Of a DNA stretch of 64,000 bases, positions 32,997 through 47,200 are shown in pieces; within the stretch, counting starts at the first letter, position 1; each line of letters begins with the position of its first letter. The notes beneath the pieces are model-generated. The model saw nothing but the letters and a program-made list of their open reading frames with translations, did no database searches and was not told the origin of the DNA. Both the position numbers and the translations under genes were made by a program. This DNA comes from Thunnus maccoyii (Eukaryota; Chordata; Actinopteri; Scombriformes; Scombridae), in the NCBI RefSeq assembly GCF_910596095.1, contig NC_056548.1:13169151-13233150 (forward strand), written 5' to 3'.

Positions 32997-32997
<1 letters not shown>

Positions 32998-33030
<33 letters not shown>
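32998..33030 (+). repeat. (CT)n microsatellite
   Basis: Uninterrupted CT dinucleotide run of about 16 units, flanked by partial CT repeats. Confidence 0.95.
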
Positions 33031-33033
<3 letters not shown>

Positions 33034-36000
33034 ATGAAATGGTCTCTCTCTGATCCACGGTGTGCACCGTGTCTCCAGGTCATGAGAAATGTCTTGCATT
33101 AAAATAACAAAACACAAAATACAGGAAGAAGAACTCTCCAGGAGTGTAATAACAATGAGGAAGATACATTATCTTGCAAAAGAAAAAAAAAATATCATTC
33201 TTAAAATCAAGATGGACAAATACTTAATATATTTCAATAATAAGGCCCACTTTACAAAATTACAAGATTTTCCTTAAATAAAATCTATCCGATATAAGCT
33301 TCCAAAATAAGACATCTTTTGTTTAACAAAGAAATAAAAACAGGTAAGCAGAAAAAAACCCTCAAATTGAATATTTCCCCTCTATGTCAGTATCTTAGAG
33401 ACAGGGTACCCATCTGGGGAAACACTGGCGCTGTCTCTCACTGTAAACTGGAAATACTGTGGAATGATTTTGGCACAATGATAGAAGGCTGAGGTGGAGG
33501 CTTAACAAGGTGCCATACCTCAAGAAATATTGTTCAAATACACACCAATGTCCTTTCTTAATCTGGTGAGATGATTCTTAAATACTTTTTTTCTAATTTG
33601 GCTGGTGCAAAAACACATCTGGCTACGGTACATTCAGCAAACAGCTACTGAGTTTGATTCTGGGACACGAAAGAGGAAGCAGGGAAACCTTTTGACAAAA
33701 GGGGACTAAGGGGGGTATTAGTCGTTTGAGGTCTTAAAGTTAAGTGCTGGTTAAGTGCAGATTACAGCCTACGCCACCCAATGACACCATGACCCTGGTT
33801 TCACAATGGAGGCCTTTGAGGACAAGGGCCTGCTCGCTGCCCGAAAGCCACTTCTGCCTTGCCACTCCAATCTCCACTAAGTACATTCTAGTCTACTTTA
33901 TAAAAGGGGAAAAAACAATGACTTGTAAATAACGGATGTTTATACATACACCACCAGAGCTTAGGAGGTTTTCTGTTAACTCTTTCGCAGGAACAGGAAA
34001 GCAGAAGCAGCCTCTTTTCTCTCCACAGTTTAACTTCAACACCTCTTGGCCTTTTTGTTCAAACTCCAATGGCAGCTATTATCCGGATTCTCTGATTCAA
34101 CAAACGATGTTTTGCAAAACTGTCATCATTCAGGGATGAGAGGAACAAAAGGAATCTTGAAACCTGTAAAGTCTTCACTTGAGTCCCACATGTCCAGTCA
34201 GCACATTCCATAATGATACAAATGAGACCTATAACATGAGTAATGGCATGTTGTCCAAAGCCACAACTGGACACATCCAAGTCCAGGTGCAGGTCTTCAT
34301 ACTGGCACACACAAAAGTCCAGCTGGGCAGCAGTGGACAGAGTGGATGTACAGTTGGATTAGTGGTGGCGTTAGTGTACTTTGGGGCCTTGTAAGGAAGA
34401 AAGGCAGTGTGCATAGCAGAGGATGGAGTTTCAACTTTGCCCTTTAAATAAGCCCTGCTTTCTTTGAAGCCAGTCTCCAGGAGGGAAACCCTCCAACATG
34501 TCATAAAACCAACAGTTTCTGACAGCTGCGCTCCTTTTGGGACCCCCGGTTTGAGTACTCTCTTCAGGGTGAGAGGAGAGGAAAGGTTTAGGATGTAAGA
34601 CAGACAAATAAATGGCAAAGGTTGCACAGTATCGCTGTAGTAAGGACGGGTGGAACTGTAGACGCTAATTTAATGGGCGGAGGAAAACAGGTGACAGGAA
34701 ACTTTATGGGGGCAGTAAGTGCAGGAGAAGGGTTGAGTAGGGCCTCGGTGTTAGCGCTTGCGTCACCAGGTTGCTATACACAGTAATCTTGACCCACAGT
34801 GATGTCAGCCTCAAAAAAAAACAAAAAAAAAAAACACATGTGCACGCTTGTCATTCAGAGCCTTCTTACTCAGGGATCTGCAGCAGGTGGCAGGTTACAA
34901 CACACCAGTTCACGTGTTGAGCTTTGAACGAGAGCCCTTGCTGACGTTAATAACAACTCGCACCGATATATCACCACGTGCATCTCTGGCAGGATGAGTG
35001 CCGGCAGAACTGGATACGCGATACCCCCCTCTGTTTTAATTATCCGTAACGTGGACATCACTGCCAAGCCGTCTGTCGTCCTCCTTCCTGTATTTAGAAG
35101 CCCTGAGTCAAGACGTAGAGACAGGATTAGATGCAGCCATGACCTCTGACCTTTCAGCTACCCAGGGAGCTGCCCATCACTATCTGGTGACAGGTCTCTG
35201 GCCTCCAATAAACAACCCTCTGAACCAACAACACATATCACCACTGCTAAGGACCACAGTTTTCCCTTTTAGGAAATGAGAATCCAAGGAAGTTGCAGAG
35301 ACACAGAGATGATTGAAGGAGGGACACTTGGTTTCTCTGATACACTAAAAGGAAAATTGGAACTGGTTGAAAAGATGATGGAAGATGGAGCAGATGGCAT
35401 TCCCTCTCAGTAAATGAAAAGAGTGGTAGTACAGTATAAACAATAACAGAGGGAAGGACTATATGATTGAGTGTTGGCATGTGTGCCGAGAGCTCTAAAC
35501 AGTACGTCTGGTCTGTTTTTTGCTCTATCATGAAGCCAGCAGTGGTCGTGAAGAGGCCACATGGCAATCCTTTCTGAGGCTGCGCTGCACCCGGCGTCTC
35601 TGACAGACAAATCCAAAGGACATAGCTTTTTGGGCGGTGCGGTCTATATTCTTTAAAAGGGTACTTTGTTGGGTTGTAGGGTTGGAAAAAAAAAAAAATA
35701 GCATTTTCTCAGGGAACCTTGTCTTGACATCCCTCAGGGAGGTTCCCTCTTTTTTCCCCCAGCTTGAACCAAAATAGTTTTACAATGTTCCATACAACAA
35801 TCCCTCAAATGTAAAAAATATGAAGTAAAAAAATGAACCTTACAATCAGTATTGCATGTCATTTATCTGCAGAATTTGGTGCAAGTCTGAGTTTGTCGGG
35901 ACAATCCACCTCTATTCTATCTCAAGGCACAGATGAACGTACTATAGATATTTAGAAGTTAAAGTAATGTGAAAATAAACATCAGCAATGTTAATTTTGA

Positions 36001-38242
36001 AGGTAAACACATTTTTGGATTTGGACTTAGCGGACTTACCACACAGTCATCACATCGACTCTGTATGACTGACATAGTTACAGACATTGCATGGGGGTGG
36101 GTGGGCAGTTCACGGATTGCATATAATCTCCTGCTTGCATAAACAGTAAAGTGACAAAGCGGCAACAGACTGGCCTCCTGTCACCTGAAAGAACCTGTAC
36201 ATATATGGAGACTAATAAATATTACAGCTAGATGGCGGCTGGTAGAATACAGGAGAAGTGAAACAGGCCATCCCCAGCAGGGTCTGACACAACAGCATTG
36301 AAATCCATAACAGCAGAAGAGCCAGATGGAGACCAGACTTTAAAAGTTCTTCAGCAGATCCCACGTGTCTCCAGGTGTCACAGTTATGGTTTTGTGATCT
36401 TAGACTGCAGTCATATTGAACTGGTGCATCAAGCCATTAAGCAATTGGTCATTTTCAGCTGCATTCCCTAGCAACATTTATACATTTTGTTGTAGGTTTA
36501 CGTTGCCTGTTGAAGTGCAGTGAATGTGTCAGACCCAGTTTGAAGATGTCAGTGACGTTTCTGACATAGCTTTGTAAGGTTTATAACTGGCCAATGGCAA
36601 AATGTATTTTTATGGCACCCCCATTGCTTCTATGGCCCCCGCCAATGAGACATTGCTCCAAAATACCAACCATAAGTTGATATTTTATAAAATAACAAAA
36701 TAATACACCTCTATAGAAATAAGAAATGGAGATAAACTGGGACGATTCGCACGGCGAACCCAGTCGCATCACAAGCTGGACTGTCAGTTCCTTGTGGTTA
36801 AAAGTCCAACCCCCCCTCCTTGTGTCTTCCTATGACTGGCTGGCGTGTCCACGGTGTTTGCAGCAGCACTGAAAATATGTCCGCCTTGCCAGGCCAGGTT
36901 TGCTGGTAATCCGAGGTCCAATGTTCAGTTTAAACAGAAACTCCATTTAACTATGGCTCTCTCAAAATACATGAATGAGGACAGTTGCAACAGCTGTAAA
37001 ACAAAGCACCATGGAAATTGTAGCATGGTTTGAGGTTATAAACAACCCCCCCCTTCCCACCCCCCACATTTTTTTAGTACATGTGCATTGCATTTCATTG
37101 CGTGCAAACATTTTTTTGTCTTGACATGGTTGAGCAGAAAGGGGAAAAGATGATGCAGAACAGGAAGCGAATTACTAAGAATCAAAATAACTGGTTAAGA
37201 TGGCACAAAGCGTAAATAAGGTCCCAGTCTGTCAGGTATAATGTGTTTGTGTGTGTGTGTGCTCCTAAAATGCAGCCAACCAGCAATCCTTTAAGCATGC
37301 TGAGTCACAATCTTTCAAGTGCTCTTCATTTATTACTTAGAAACATGCAAATGCTCTCTCAACATCTAAGACCCCAAATTAAATCCAGTTGGAGGTCAGC
37401 ACATGCCAGAAAATGGTGACACGAGTTAAAAATAAATCTAAAGTTAAAATGTGCATGTGTTCACTTGTTGTGTGTGCATGTGTTTGTATGTTTTGTGAAT
37501 TTAAGTGTGAGAAATCAGGAAAAACGGGACATATGGCCTGGTTTTATCATCAAAGCAAATATGAGCTCAGTAAGAAAAAGTGAATATCATGATGCAAGTC
37601 AGCTAAAAAAGGGTAATTCGCTTCCTGTTTTTGGTCACATTTAAAGTAAAGATCCTTTAGTTTGTGAAGTATTCTGCCTGAAGATCCAGCCCTGTGAGAT
37701 GAAGATGCATCTTTAACATTGTACAGCTGTTCATTAAACATGGCGTTGTCTTTTCATTGACAACAAAAAACGTTGAAACTCTGACTTGATGCAAAAGCGA
37801 TATATCCAGCTCCACTGAGGTCACGGTAATGGTCCTCTGAGAATGGCATTGAGTCCTCCTTTCCTCTAACTCTCTTAAAACCCTCTCTGGCACGCAGAAA
37901 AATCTCCAGCCGTCCCCCAGCATGCCAGCCTCTCCCTTGTCAAGCTCCAGGATTACACTATAATACATCCAACACAAGAAGCAGAAGAGGATACATGGGC
38001 TGGTGAGGCGACCTCTGAAACACTGTACAGGCGCTGTCTTTCTGTTTATGTCTCTTTTGGGACAAAGAAAGTTCCGGATAGGAAGAGCTGTTCACGTCTC
38101 AGCGTACACTCAGGGTCAGAGTGAGGATGTCAGGTCTGTGGTTTGTTGTTCTGTATGCCTGCAAATGTTATTTTGTTGTTATTTTTCTTGTAATAAAAGC
38201 TGCAGATGTTGTTTGTTGGAGATGGTGGTAAGATGTTAGCCT

Positions 38243-38297
38243 TTAGGTGATGGGAGACTGGTGTTTGGCCCTCCTGTTGCCATTGAGAGGTGGAGTG
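38243..38297 (-). CDS. luzp1: luzp1 last coding exon (inferred)
   Basis: After a TTTTTTAACAG acceptor, the exon completes a Ser codon begun by the previous exon and reads [17 protein letters not shown] to a TAA at 38243-38245. The phase fit across two independent junctions is the only support; I do not recognise this tail from mammalian LUZP1. Confidence 0.6.
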
Positions 38298-41200
38298 CTG
38301 TTAAAAAAGAAGAAACAGATTTTACTTAATACTTCTTTCACTTACTGTTCATACTTCATCACATCTGTACATCTCTTTACAAACAGATTTGTAATTAAAC
38401 AAGCTGAGGATATTTTATAATTTGGTCAACATAATCATTAAGGCATATAGGATTAAAGAAAACAAACATCTAATATCATAATTATATGATAGAATACAAA
38501 ACTTTACAAAAAACTGGGAAGAAATGGGAGAGAAAATCAGGCCTGGAGACAACTGAGGATGATTGGAATAATTTACTGGAAAGCCAGACTACGACCACCA
38601 ACTCAAGGTCTTGGTTTTGTTGGTAATGTTGGAAGTTATGTTGGAAGAACAGATAATTTGTGATTCCAAAATTTTATACAAAAAGATTCTCAGGGACAAA
38701 ATGAAGGCTGGAGGCAGTGTTATGAAAAGTAGTTGGCCATTTATTTATTTATTAACATTTTCTGGGCTTCTCCTCCAATTTCATCCGCATTGGCAAGAGA
38801 TTGCTAAAGACATCATGAAAATATTTGGAATGAAAATGTATTGCTCCTTTGTGACATTATACCTGGGGAAAATCCCTAATAAACTTATGAATGTCTCTTA
38901 AAATACTTTTGGTTGCTACATTGTATATTGAAACTGACCTTTATTTAAAGATTACAATAAGGAAAATACTGGGAAAAATGTCTACCCATTCATTTAACTT
39001 CAAAGTATCAATAAAAATAAAGTAGCAAAAAAAAGACCCAAAACTGATTTGTTTCGACATTGCCAAAAGACTTGCTTTGATTTGGCTACACTACAGTCCC
39101 CAAGGAATTGCCTTGCTCATGGGCACTACAGCAGCTTATATAAAGTGAACCTGGGACTTCCCACTGGTGATCACCACCCTGCTAATCACCCTGGTGCTGC
39201 CACCATGATGGATGTACCACAGCCAGTGCTGTAAAGTGTGTCACAGCGGTGTCAGGTCAGCTTGATGCGGCAAATGTGATGTGCAACCCGTTAAGAGATG
39301 TGACATCATTGCAAAATGAGTAATTAACATCAGTTTCCTTCGATTAATGAGTGTCAGTCTTGGTTTAATGTTTGAGGGGAAGGAGAGAGAAGAAAAGAGA
39401 AGAGGCTGCTATCTTCTACCTGTCTTCTATAGTGTTGAAGTCCTGCTCAGACCCGGTAGGTCTAGTGATGTTCAGATTGACGATGGCTCCATGGTCGGCT
39501 CCCGGCTCCACTCCTCCCCTCGGCCCTGGCCCCTGACCCTTGACCACGACTGGACCAGAGCTCCCCTCTGGACGAGGCCCCTGCTGTCTTGGACGCCCGG
39601 TCATAAGAGCTTCCCAGGTGGTGTGAGTCGCTGCTGGGTATCTGCCGTCTCCAGGAGGCCGGGCTGTGGCTTGGGTTGGAACTGGGATCTACACTATCAC
39701 CGGCCTGGGAATGTTAGAAAATTAGATAAAGAGTCTAAATTGGCAGCTCCAGAAAGTTTGTGTTTAATAAGTGGATTGGGTTGGGATTGGATTAAAACAG
39801 AGGTCACAACATTCAATAAATCCCATAGTTGTGTATAGGAGCTCTGAGCATTCTGTTTGGATGGCTTGGGGCCTTGTTTGGACCTTTGTATTATGTGGGC
39901 ATTAAATACATGCTGTTTATGTTAACTGGTGTGTGACAAGGAAAGTCTGCCATGTGGATTTGTGCCAGGGGAAAAATCCCCAACCAAAAACCCCAAACTG
40001 AGAGATTTATAATTTGGTGGCTGCAACGGCACGTCCCCTCTCATAACCTCAGTAACCCTGCTCTAAGAAAGCGAGAGTTAGATGACGATGCAGTTCCTAA
40101 AACACACAGAAACAGCACCCCGCTCCTGTAATTTCAGCTTTAAAAAAGCACCATAATTAGTGACATTTGGTGGGTTGGAGTTGGCTTCTGGTGCAGTTTT
40201 AGAACGCATTCTCGCTAATTGGCTTTAATGGAGCCCTGCTGGACTGCCTTTCTGCGTCTCCAGGGGTAACAGACAGGAAATAAGTCACAAGCTAACCCTG
40301 GCAAGTAGGCGTGATCAGTGTGGTCACTTCCTGCTCCAGTCACCGAGGGGAGGAAACGGTAGAGTGGCATATTCTCCTTCTATGGTAAGCCACTGCTGCT
40401 AGACCGGGGGCTTTCACAAGGTTGCTATGTAATGTGCTTCCAGTGTTCCTCCTACTCTCAGCAGGAGGCTTGTACACTATTCAGCATTCTGTAATGGACT
40501 TAAAATAACAAAATTGTACAAAAAATACACAAGATGTCTCCTTTGTCCAACATAAAAATCTTGGAAATGAATTAACAGTTACACTAAACAGCTTTTAAAA
40601 GACGTGTGGCTTCAGTAGAAGCAAAAGTGAGTATGTTCTGAGTGTGCCAATGGAGAGATTTTTCCCATGTGGCTGAAAGTTAATTTAAGAAAATATTTGG
40701 GCAAGAGGAACATCAGCCTGTATTAGGTGCTGTTAAATAAGTTGATGTGCCACAGCAGAGGAAATCTACTGGGAACAGCAAGTGCTGCCGTCATAACAGG
40801 CCTGCTCCTGCTCAAATCTGAATGCCTTCAGCTCTGAAAACCCACATTTACAGGCTGTCACAATAAGAAACATTAAATCGTCTCTGGAAACAGCCCATGA
40901 CGATTCAACATAATGAAGTGAGAAAAGGTGGGACTTGGAAAAGCAGTGCTCTCGGGGTACAAATATTTGGCTGTGGACAGAATACTCTCCTGTTGTAAGA
41001 TAATTGTGTTTTAGGCTTTACAGTTACATACATACATATTTAAATTTACACAAATCTTTCATTAAGCTCTTATCTGTCAAATGGGGATGCATGTGCTCTG
41101 GATTTTTCAGAGAAACAGGAATTATCAATGCAGCTTCTAAGAATGTTGAAAACCAAACAGAAGCTGTGAGAGTCTGCGATCTAATACAGCATGAAGGCCA

Positions 41201-44200
41201 GCAGATTTAAGAAATAACACAAGGAGCGTGTTAGAGCTTCTGCAGAACAAATTATATCCCTGCTTTAAATCTGTCTGCCCTTGGTCTCACACACAATTTT
41301 AAGGAACGATGCTGCCTTGCCAACCCAAACTCTTAAATCACCTCTTCAGCAAGACAATACTCTTGACACTCCAGGTGAAATGTTTCAGAAGAGTTGATGT
41401 TTGTGTTTGAATTGTCCAGACCATGATTTGTTGGTTATGATTTATAAAAAGCCATTCTTTTATTGTTACTCATGGGTCCTTTGTGCAGTGTCTGTTGTCT
41501 GAAAACACCGTGCTGCAGTCTGCTGAACAGACTGTTATTCCAGAGGGGATTTTTCCCTGCGGGTCACATCAGGCAAATGGTGAATAGCAGAGCAGCTCTG
41601 ATCCCACACTTTACCTTGCTGCTGCTGGTTTTTGACTCAAAGGATGTTTTGGTATCTCGCTCATTAGCCATATCGGCCCCGCTGTCCTCAGCCAAACATA
41701 AGTTCACGGCTCATTCATGTACAGGCTGAGGTTTCCTGCCGCTACAGAGGGGAGGAAGTACTACAATGCTGTTCTGTTCTGTACTCTGTGGTGTGGAGTG
41801 ACAGCAACAGAGAGAAAGCACTCCCCATTTTAACACCGAACTATTAGGCATATTCAGATCGGAAATGGCCTTCAAGTCTGTTTTGGACCAAATGTCAACC
41901 AAATATAAACTATTTACCTGCGACTAGTTCTGCTCACCACCTCTATTATCAGAGCTTTAGCAATACTAAGAGTCTACAGCTATGCTTGCAGCTCTGCGAG
42001 CTTTGAGCTAAACGCTAACATTGGTAAGCTAACATGGTCACAATGACAGTGCCAACATGCTGATGTTCATGTTTACTATGTTACTAAGATACTAATATTT
42101 GCTAATTAGCACATAACACAAAGTACAGCTGAGGCTGTTTGGAATGGCATTATTTTTGCAGGTATTTGGCCATGTGGGGAATATGAATATCAAGTTTCAT
42201 AACCATGGAGACATTTCACTTCAAAACTGCAAATGTGAACCTCATTTTGGCATGAGAGGGATCACCAAAGTCATTGAGATTCATTGTCTGGCAAACACAA
42301 ATATCTGTCTAGTAGATTTTGAGATATTTCCATGGATAAGTACAAACTTTGTCCTGCTGGTAGTGCTAAAAGAAAATTCAGGGGATTGCCACAGCCAGTT
42401 GGCTTCATCCTCTGGGGATCATGAATCTGTACAAAATATCATGGCAATCCATCTGATAGTCCAGTCTGGACCAAAATACCGGACAGACTGATATTGCATC
42501 CATCAAACCATGCTGCTAGCGTGGTAAAACACTTGCACCATTAATACTGGTCTGAAGAAACTAGACCCAACAGTCAAGGTTACAACTGGCTGAAGGACGG
42601 CCATGATGATATAACAATGACTTTTCAATCGATGAAGAGGTGTTATTCTCTGTCCCATCACGGGTTGAATGAATGACATCCAAATAATTTATGAAGGTTA
42701 AAAAAGAAAGTTAATCAATAGGCTATCAGTTTGCCAAGGTTGCTCCAGGGTACTTAAAGGATTCGGGAGTGTTGTCTCCTCCCTAACAACAGTTGATCAG
42801 TAGCGCCTTATGGGTCTACAGTAAGCTGATTTCTGCAATATTCTCATCACTGGGAAGCGTTTGACAGACACGGTCATAAAAAGAAATGACAGTCATGTAG
42901 ACAGGAGAGAGATTTAATTCTGAGAATATACTGAGAATTTCCCTGTGCTCATGCTGTTTCAACCATTTTTTTTCTAAATAAATGTCTAAAACTTGAACTT
43001 CATATTGATTAACAGCTACTAATTACACGCCTACTCCAACTTTAAGGGATCATGGTTTGGCCAAAGATAGAGGAGTACAGCTACAAGTGAACATCGATAG
43101 GATGTCAGTTAATGATGACTAGCTACATTCCTCCTCCATCAAACCATGTGGCTCCATCTACAAGCTTGTAATAATACAACCCTCTTCTATCAACCTTTGA
43201 CACCGCAATCACAAACTAATCCCTAACCTCCCACTGTCTTGACTCCAGCTGTATTTATCCAAACCTCTTGGGAATGGACGCAGTTCAGACCACTGAAATG
43301 TACTAAAGATCCAAACCAAACATTATATGCTGTAAGACATGCTTAAAACGACCAATTGTGATTTGAAGCATGTTTTTCTTGCACTCTGGCAATTTTCGTT
43401 CATAATTGCTACCCAAATGAAGTGACCGGTTTGTGCATCAAACATCAGGATGGACAAGGTTTCACCATACCACAGAATCAATCAAATGGGTTTCGGAAAT
43501 TCCCATAACCAAGTACAAAATGCACAACCGGTAAAAAACTGAAGGAGTGACAACAGTTCATCAGGTCAAGGCTGATTTGCCACATCAGAGCAGAGGCAGA
43601 CTCAATTTGATAGCCCATCTCCGGGGCCATCAAGGGTGACTGATGTGGGACAGTAAGAAAGACGGGACAAGGAGATTTATGAGCTGAATCGAATGAGAAA
43701 AAACTGGCTCCAGTTCTGAAAATTTGTGTCTGTGAGGTACAGGCCATGTGGTGGAACTGACATGGGCACTGAGCCTGATACAGTCCTTCAAATACATGGC
43801 TCAAAGCCACTTTGTTCATGTGAAGGTTTAGATGACAAATTAAATAAGGGCATGGGGATGATGGAATAGAGAGGAAGGGGGGGAGTCCGAGACAAAATAA
43901 AAGTCCCTTAACACTTTCTACCAGTCTATATCAGCACTGAACAGGGGCCTTAAGGCTTGAGGCTCAGTGTAAGACAGATTTCATGAAGCCCATTGAGGTC
44001 TAATGAGAGGGAGTGGTTCTTTAGATGATGTTACTTGCCATGTTTTAATACAATGGCTCGCTTGGCTAGAAATCAGAAACCTTAGCTGAAGGCTTCCAGG
44101 TCTGTGTCCATTGTCTTTGCTGTGACTGAAGCATACTGGTATGTGTTTGTGTGAGTGTCTCTATGAAGTGAGTTAGACACATCAAACAACAATTTTTGAA

Positions 44201-47200
44201 GATTTGAGGGAGAAGCAGTGTGAAGAAAAACTTGACCAGTGATTATCTGAGCCAGAAAAGGCTGTGTCAGTTAGTACTGCAGAGTGAAAGGTTAACATTT
44301 TTTTGCTTATACAATGCCTGAGTATCAGTAGTGATACCAAAACAATACATTTCTTCATAACTAATTTTTCTACAAACCCTGTTTTCTATTGAACAAACTT
44401 CAGTCATACATACTCTTTGCTTAAATAAAACAGTCTAAAATTGGCAAAGTATTGACTAAAGCCAGGAACTGTCTGATCTAAGAATAAGTAAACACACTCT
44501 TCAAATTGACCAGAGACTGAATTTGAGCTTTTGGTACTTCAGTCAATACCAAAAAAGTATTGAACATAAACCATAAAGCTGATAACTAGCCAGAACATTA
44601 AACCATGAACAGCTCTGGTTAAGGACCAAACCGCAACCCTGTAACCTCTTGATGTTCGGGTCCTGACCTGGTCAATAACCTACCATTACACTATGCCCAA
44701 AAGGAGAACTCTCATGTGTAACAGCTAAGTTGGGTTTAAAACATTGTACTCGTTTTAAATGTAATAAAGAAATATATTTTTAGAAGTGAGCATTTTAAAG
44801 TATTGCAAGCCATTGGGAAGCAATAAGAGACCCCTGCAATCATTGATCAAACAGTTGAAATAAAAACACATTGCAGTACACTAATACACTTATCTAATCA
44901 TGCATACTATACTGTGTCAACAAAAAATGTGAAAAAAGACCCATATCTTGAGAACTCTCTCTAAAATTATCAACTGAAGATATCAGGGTGCTGTATAAAT
45001 GCAAAATAAAACTATTCATTGCCCTAAATAACAAATAAGACCAACGATGACTGATGATACACTTAAGATGTGTGTGTCTGTCTCCTTGGTGACGTCCAGT
45101 TTATTTATGGAGGAAAACACAGGGATCTTACCCAAGGGCTCTAGTCCAGCCTAGTTTGTCAAACTGACAGAATGACATGTTATTGCAGCCATGGAGCCCG
45201 TTCTGTAAGCAGTGTTACAGCCATATGATAATATATTATATACCAATAGACAAGTAAGTTAATACTTTAACCCATTAGCACTTTTCACCTCATCTTTCTG
45301 ATGACTTGTATAAACTTTCACACTCCATTTATTAAACTGTAGATACGCTCACAATCTACATGTGAACACATTTGCCCAACTCAGTCTGGATGTTCTAAAG
45401 CAATTGGTTGTTCATATTGTAGACTAAACTTAAAGTTATGGACTTAAATTAAAAACTTAACTTGATAGCAGATGACAAAAACTCAAACAAAGAAGCATGT
45501 GGGTGCACACATATACATACAGTACACAGAGGTAAGTATTTGAGCAGTTATCTTCCATAATGTTTGCGTAAAGAAGCAATGCAGTCTGGCAGGGGCACAG
45601 ACTGTAATGCAATGGCACACATAATACAAGAAAACTATTTTCTTCTCCTTGAGGTTTTCCTAACCTCCTTTTCCCCCTGTTGAGGTCTTTTTCATTTCCA
45701 TCCTCCCTCTCTCTTTTTTTGTCCAACCCTTTTCTCTTTGTGCTTACTGGGGCAGCAGGAGTGGGGCATTGCAGAACTGCTGTGCTAAGCTTGAAGACGC
45801 AGAGCCTGGCGTCAGGGAAAAATACAAGCTGAGCTCTCGTGCAAAGTGGACACACCAGGAGCTAAGCTTTGTGGTTGTACTTTTTGGACTCTTATCTTCA
45901 AGACATAACTATTTGCAGAGCTGTATGGCGAATACCTTCACCTGTATGACAATTTGTGTCTGACAGAGTATTTAAAAAGCTGTATACAGAAATAGCTCAG
46001 AAATATGTTTGTTTCATGTCAGAAATGTTAGAAAAATTAACAATAAACACTGCACAAGGGTGGAACACAACTGTAAGTGAATGGCTTTTCCTCTCATGTC
46101 CCGTGCGTGCATTCAACATAAACAAAACCCTAGAAAATATGCTTCAACCCAGCACTAGGAAACATTTGTCATATTAATGTAGACAAACCTACAATGTATT
46201 ACTGATAACAAGACATGACTTTGACAGCAGAGGTGACTGTAAGAATATTTTTTAAAAATATTTTCCTCTTCGCTTAAGTCTGTTTTCTTTGAGGGAGCAG
46301 TTTTCCTCATCTTAAGAAGATTGAATACTTGAAAACTCAAAGCAAAATTACGAGCCAAATTCTGACAAATATTGGCACTTTTTTTTAAAATTTCAGGAAA
46401 AATCAAGCCAATATTTTTCACACTTTTCACTTCCTGTGCAGTGTGAAGTTCTTTTCTTTTTCTTCTTTCCACTTGATTACTTCATCTATCAACGTGCACT
46501 ATTTGAGTTAAGCACTTCTTGTGTAAGCAGAGAAATGTAAAAACCTAAAGTTGTTTGTCCTACCTGTGGTGTGTATGATCGGCCCCAGGACTGAGAGGTA
46601 ACAGGTGCGTGGGGTAAAGTCCTTCCCACACTTCCTGCTTCCATGGTGGGAGACTGAGAGCTCTTGCCTCGACGGAGCACTGGTTCCTCGACCTCTCTGG
46701 TGTTAGTAACCACACTGTTGATCCTACGCATGTACACCTGAGCAGAACAAAGAGCAAAATTATGCAGCCATGAAGTAGTTCACTTTAATTTATTATTCTT
46801 TTAGTGTTACAATGTTCTCATTCTCAACTCAAGACATTATACATTTATTCACTGTTTTACCTCTGCAGGCGATGGTTTGGCTCCCTTTGTGTCTGCAGTA
46901 TTCCCACCAGCTCCCGTCCCTCTGTTTACCATTTCCTCTGTGTCGATGGTGGTCGCCCGATAGGCCCTCCATGTTGTCGCGGCTTCTGCCTCGTCTTCTG
47001 ACCCACCGTCTGTCATTGTCCTGGCACCCCCTCTTCCTCTACCCGTCTCATCCACTGACGCAGTGCCCCGGTTCCTCCAGGTGCTTCTTATCGTCACATT
47101 CTTCATGTCTGGTAAACTTTCTTCCTGGGAGTGCTGGCTTTGTCTTTGGCTTCTCCAGCTGGTGACCGTGGTGGTGCTGCTACTGCTTTCAAAGCCCGAC

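Larger units (their letters stand above)
32201..38242 (-). other. Probable long 3' UTR of luzp1
   Basis: About 6 kb follow the luzp1 stop without a recognisable gene or a confidently called transposon. Minus-strand AATAAA signals lie at 37329-37334, 32481-32486 and as a pair at 32207-32217, so the UTR may be short or extend to about 32.2 kb. Human LUZP1 also has a multi-kilobase 3' UTR, to my knowledge. Extent is inferred. Confidence 0.4.

Noticed and set aside
32998..33030. Regular repeats as a possible CRISPR-like array
   Set aside because: Dinucleotide microsatellites without unique spacers in a vertebrate genome.
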